A DNA stretch of 5,773 nucleotides, from positions 1 through 5,773 of the forward strand of contig VBLA01000513.1 in the NCBI GenBank assembly GCA_005879245.1, in the 5' to 3' direction. Of the stretch, positions 4,024 through 5,773 are shown in pieces; the stretch's first letter is position 1; each line of letters starts with the position of its first letter. The position numbers and the translations under genes are program-made. Origin of the DNA: Deltaproteobacteria bacterium. Its GTDB lineage: Bacteria; Desulfobacterota; Binatia; DP-6. The notes beneath the pieces were generated by a model. It was not told where the DNA came from, ran no database searches, and worked only from the letters and a program-made list of their open reading frames with translations.

Positions 4024-5232
4024 TCACACCCACGGCGGACCGACGAGCGAGAAGACGAGACCCGTCGCCAGCTTCGGGAAGAAGTAGGTCGACTTCTCGG
4101 GCATCAGCTCGCCGGCCAGGCAGACGGCCCGCACCTCCGTCATCGTGGGGGGGTTCAGCAGGAAAGCCGCGGCGGCGCGGCCGTCGGCGACGGCCTCGGC
4201 CGCCTCCTCGTCCTCGTGGGTGAAGGCGAGGCGCGCGGTCTCGACGCGGAGGAGCGGCCCGAGCACGAGACCGTGCAGGAGGGAGACGTCGAGCGTGCGG
4301 AGGGCCGGAGGGAGATGGGCCAGGCGAGCCGTCGCTTCGGGACGCGCGCGCAGCCGGACGCGGCGGTGGGGGAGAAGACAGTCGATCTCGCCCGGCGAAC
4401 GGCGCCCGACGGCGGGCAGCGGCTCGACGGTGAAGCGCTCCCGGAGGCGCGCCTCGAGCACCGCCGGCTCGAGGGCGAGTGGCGCCGGCACGAGGCGGTG
4501 CGTCGGCAGGATGACGACGCCCTCCTCCTCCATGTTGGCGAGGTAGGCGAGGACGTAGCGTGCCGCCTCGTTCCCGCGCTGCTCGTCGCGGTAGGCGAGC
4601 GCGGTCTCGTAGCGATGGTGTCCGTCGGCGATGATCACCGTCTCGTCCGCGAGGGCCGCCGTGACCCGCTCGATCGCCGCGGCGTCGGTGATCGGCCAGA
4701 GCTGATGCCAGCTGCTCACGTCGATCACCGGCGGTCCGAGCGCCGCGGCGCCGACGAGCTCCCGGACGGGCTCACCGGGCCGGTCGTAGAGGCCCATGAT
4801 CGGGCTCAGATTGGCGCCGGTGGCGCGGAGGATCGCGAGCCGATCGGCCTTCGGGCCGGGGAGCGTGCGCTCGTGGGGACGGACGATGCCGCGGGAGAAG
4901 TCCTCGAGGCGGAGCCGGCAGATGATGCCGTCGCGACGGCGGGTCGAGCCGTCGGGGAGGGAGAACTGCTGCGAGTAGAGATAGATCGCCGGCTGCGGCT
5001 CGCGGACGAGGACGCCGCTCTCGACCCACGCACGGAGCGTGCGAGCCGACGCGGCACCCCGGTCCGGCTCGCGCGGCAGGATGAGCCGGACCACGTTCTG
5101 CGGGCTCCGCCCGTAGAGCGCGGTTTGCTCGGCGGGCGAGATGACGTCGTAGGGTGGCGCCAGCACGAGCCCGACGTCCCCCACGTGCGCCGGATCGTAG
5201 CGCAGCCCCGCGAGGGGGCGGATCACCGCCAC
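4024..5232 (-). CDS. DUF1015 (COG4198) family protein
   Basis: A 402-residue cytosolic-looking protein from GTG 5232, with GAGG seven bases upstream. A second GTG at 5226, six bases on, overlaps the preceding stop directly and is an alternative. Family landmarks are present along the whole length: IRPLAGLRYDP at 4-14, VLAPPYDVISPAEQ at 23-36, PQNVVRLILP at 44-53, YLYSQQF at 84-90, RPHERTLPGPKADRLAIL at 118-135, ANLSPIMGLYD at 140-150, IADGHHRYETALAYR at 201-215, LLNPPTMTEV at 358-367, and MPEKSTYFFPKLATGLVF at 377-394. The DGHHRYETA motif is the most conserved part and recalls the GHRR motif of ParB/SerK-like nucleotide-binding proteins, although a common activity is only a guess. DUF1015 genes often sit near serine-biosynthesis genes, but none is visible here. 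The gene overlaps the upstream Sua5/YrdC gene by 10 bases, implying co-translation. It appears full length and intact. Confidence 0.93.
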   Translation of the reverse strand: MAVIRPLAGLRYDPAHVGDVGLVLAPPYDVISPAEQTALYGRSPQNVVRLILPREPDRGAASARTLRAWVESGVLVREPQPAIYLYSQQFSLPDGSTRRRDGIICRLRLEDFSRGIVRPHERTLPGPKADRLAILRATGANLSPIMGLYDRPGEPVRELVGAAALGPPVIDVSSWHQLWPITDAAAIERVTAALADETVIIADGHHRYETALAYRDEQRGNEAARYVLAYLANMEEEGVVILPTHRLVPAPLALEPAVLEARLRERFTVEPLPAVGRRSPGEIDCLLPHRRVRLRARPEATARLAHLPPALRTLDVSLLHGLVLGPLLRVETARLAFTHEDEEAAEAVADGRAAAAFLLNPPTMTEVRAVCLAGELMPEKSTYFFPKLATGLVFSLVGPPWV

Positions 5233-5773
5233 GAGCGATCCTCGAGCGCGGCGCGAAGCGCCTCCTCGGCGACCGCGCCCGCGCGCAGCACGCGGACGCG
5301 CTCCCCCTCGACTGCGGCGACCGTCGACGCGCCCCCGGCGAGGAGGCCGCCGTCCAGGTAGACGTCGACCCGCGCGCCGAAGGAGGTCCACGCCTCGTCG
5401 AGGCGACGCGGCGGCGGCCGACCGGGCGGGTTGGCACTCGGCGCCGTCACCGGGCGACCGAGGCCGGCCACCAGCGCCGCGGCAAGCGGATGACCCGGCA
5501 CCCGGACACCGATCGTGCCCATACCCGCGCCGAGCGGGGCGGGAAGACCGGCGCGCGCGGGCAGCACGAGCGTGAGCGGTCCAGGCCAGAAGCGGCGGGC
5601 GAGCTGCCGCGCCGCTGGCGGGATCTCCGTCGCCACCCTCTCCACCATCCCGAGATCGCTCACCAGCACCAGGATCGCCTTCCCTTCCTCCCGTCCCCGC
5701 ACCGCGACGAGGCGTGCGACCGCCGCATCCGAAAGGGCGTCGACCCCCATCCCGTACACCGTCTCGGTCGGGA
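5223..5773 (-). CDS. tsaC: Threonylcarbamoyl-AMP synthase family protein (Sua5/YrdC/YciO), 5' end cut off
   Basis: The frame enters from the right edge and covers 182 residues to the stop at 5225-5223. It begins PTETVYGMGVDA, the start of the YrdC fold. Then follow RGREEGKAILVLVSD (from KRxxxKPL-type positions), RRFWPGPLTLVLPAR, TIGVRVPGHPLAAAL, PVTAPSANPPGRP with the conserved SAN nucleotide-binding motif, and STVAAVEGERVRVLRAGAV near the end. The family makes threonylcarbamoyl-AMP from Thr, bicarbonate and ATP, the first step of t6A formation at tRNA position 37. About 30 N-terminal residues are probably missing, which would give roughly 210 aa. That is the short TsaC/YwlC-like size without the Sua5 C-terminal domain. 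A YciO paralogue is an alternative. The following DUF1015 gene starts within its last codons. Confidence 0.93.
   Translation of the reverse strand, partial: PTETVYGMGVDALSDAAVARLVAVRGREEGKAILVLVSDLGMVERVATEIPPAARQLARRFWPGPLTLVLPARAGLPAPLGAGMGTIGVRVPGHPLAAALVAGLGRPVTAPSANPPGRPPPRRLDEAWTSFGARVDVYLDGGLLAGGASTVAAVEGERVRVLRAGAVAEEALRAALEDRSWR

Noticed and set aside
4216..5361. A 381-codon plus-strand ORF opposite DUF1015
   Set aside because: It is antisense to a full-length conserved DUF1015 protein and has an Asp/Glu/Arg-rich composition without motifs.

Overview
This is a very GC-rich bacterial window with six protein-coding loci and no rRNA, tRNA or CRISPR array that I could recognise. GC content, the gene set (flavin-dependent ThyX, a DUF309 protein, an ECF sigma factor with a SnoaL-like tail, DUF1015, a Sua5/YrdC protein) and a CAGGATGCTGAA-type inverted repeat between genes fit an environmental high-GC lineage such as Binatota/Desulfobacterota-like, Rokubacteria/Methylomirabilota or Myxococcota. 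That placement is from memory of gene neighbourhoods and is low confidence.

Layout from right to left, since most genes are on the minus strand. At the right edge is a Sua5/YrdC/YciO-family gene (tRNA t6A synthesis, N-terminus outside the window), whose last codons overlap the start of a 402-aa DUF1015 protein. This pair converges on a plus-strand gene for a small PDZ-domain protein; the roughly 100-bp gap is almost entirely a perfect 12-bp inverted repeat with a 69-bp core. The PDZ gene is divergent from thyX. A strong Shine-Dalgarno and an ATG begin a signal-peptide-like stretch, but the PDZ domain lies in another frame, so the gene looks frameshifted near its 5' end.

The centrepiece is thyX (3342 to 1323, minus strand). 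Its dUMP-binding/active-site motif RHRSA^SLNEYS is interrupted by a 1036-bp class 1 intein with Cys1, a TxxH block B, a terminal His-Asn followed by Ser+1, a helix-turn-helix stretch and an HNH endonuclease. 1036 is not a multiple of three. The intein is broken inside its endonuclease region: the N-terminal half runs out of frame to a stop at 2287, while the C-terminal half with the rest of ThyX is in the next frame. Removing one base from a GGGG run (2355-2358) would restore one reading frame, but the stretch before the HNH CxxC also looks too short, which suggests a larger deletion. The locus is therefore a decaying intein with a dead thyX, a sequencing error, or, less likely, a two-gene trans-splicing (split) intein.

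Downstream, the thyX stop overlaps the GTG start of a 128-aa DUF309 gene, followed after 69 bp by an ECF-type sigma factor running off the left edge. The overlaps suggest two translationally coupled pairs (Sua5-DUF1015 and thyX-DUF309).
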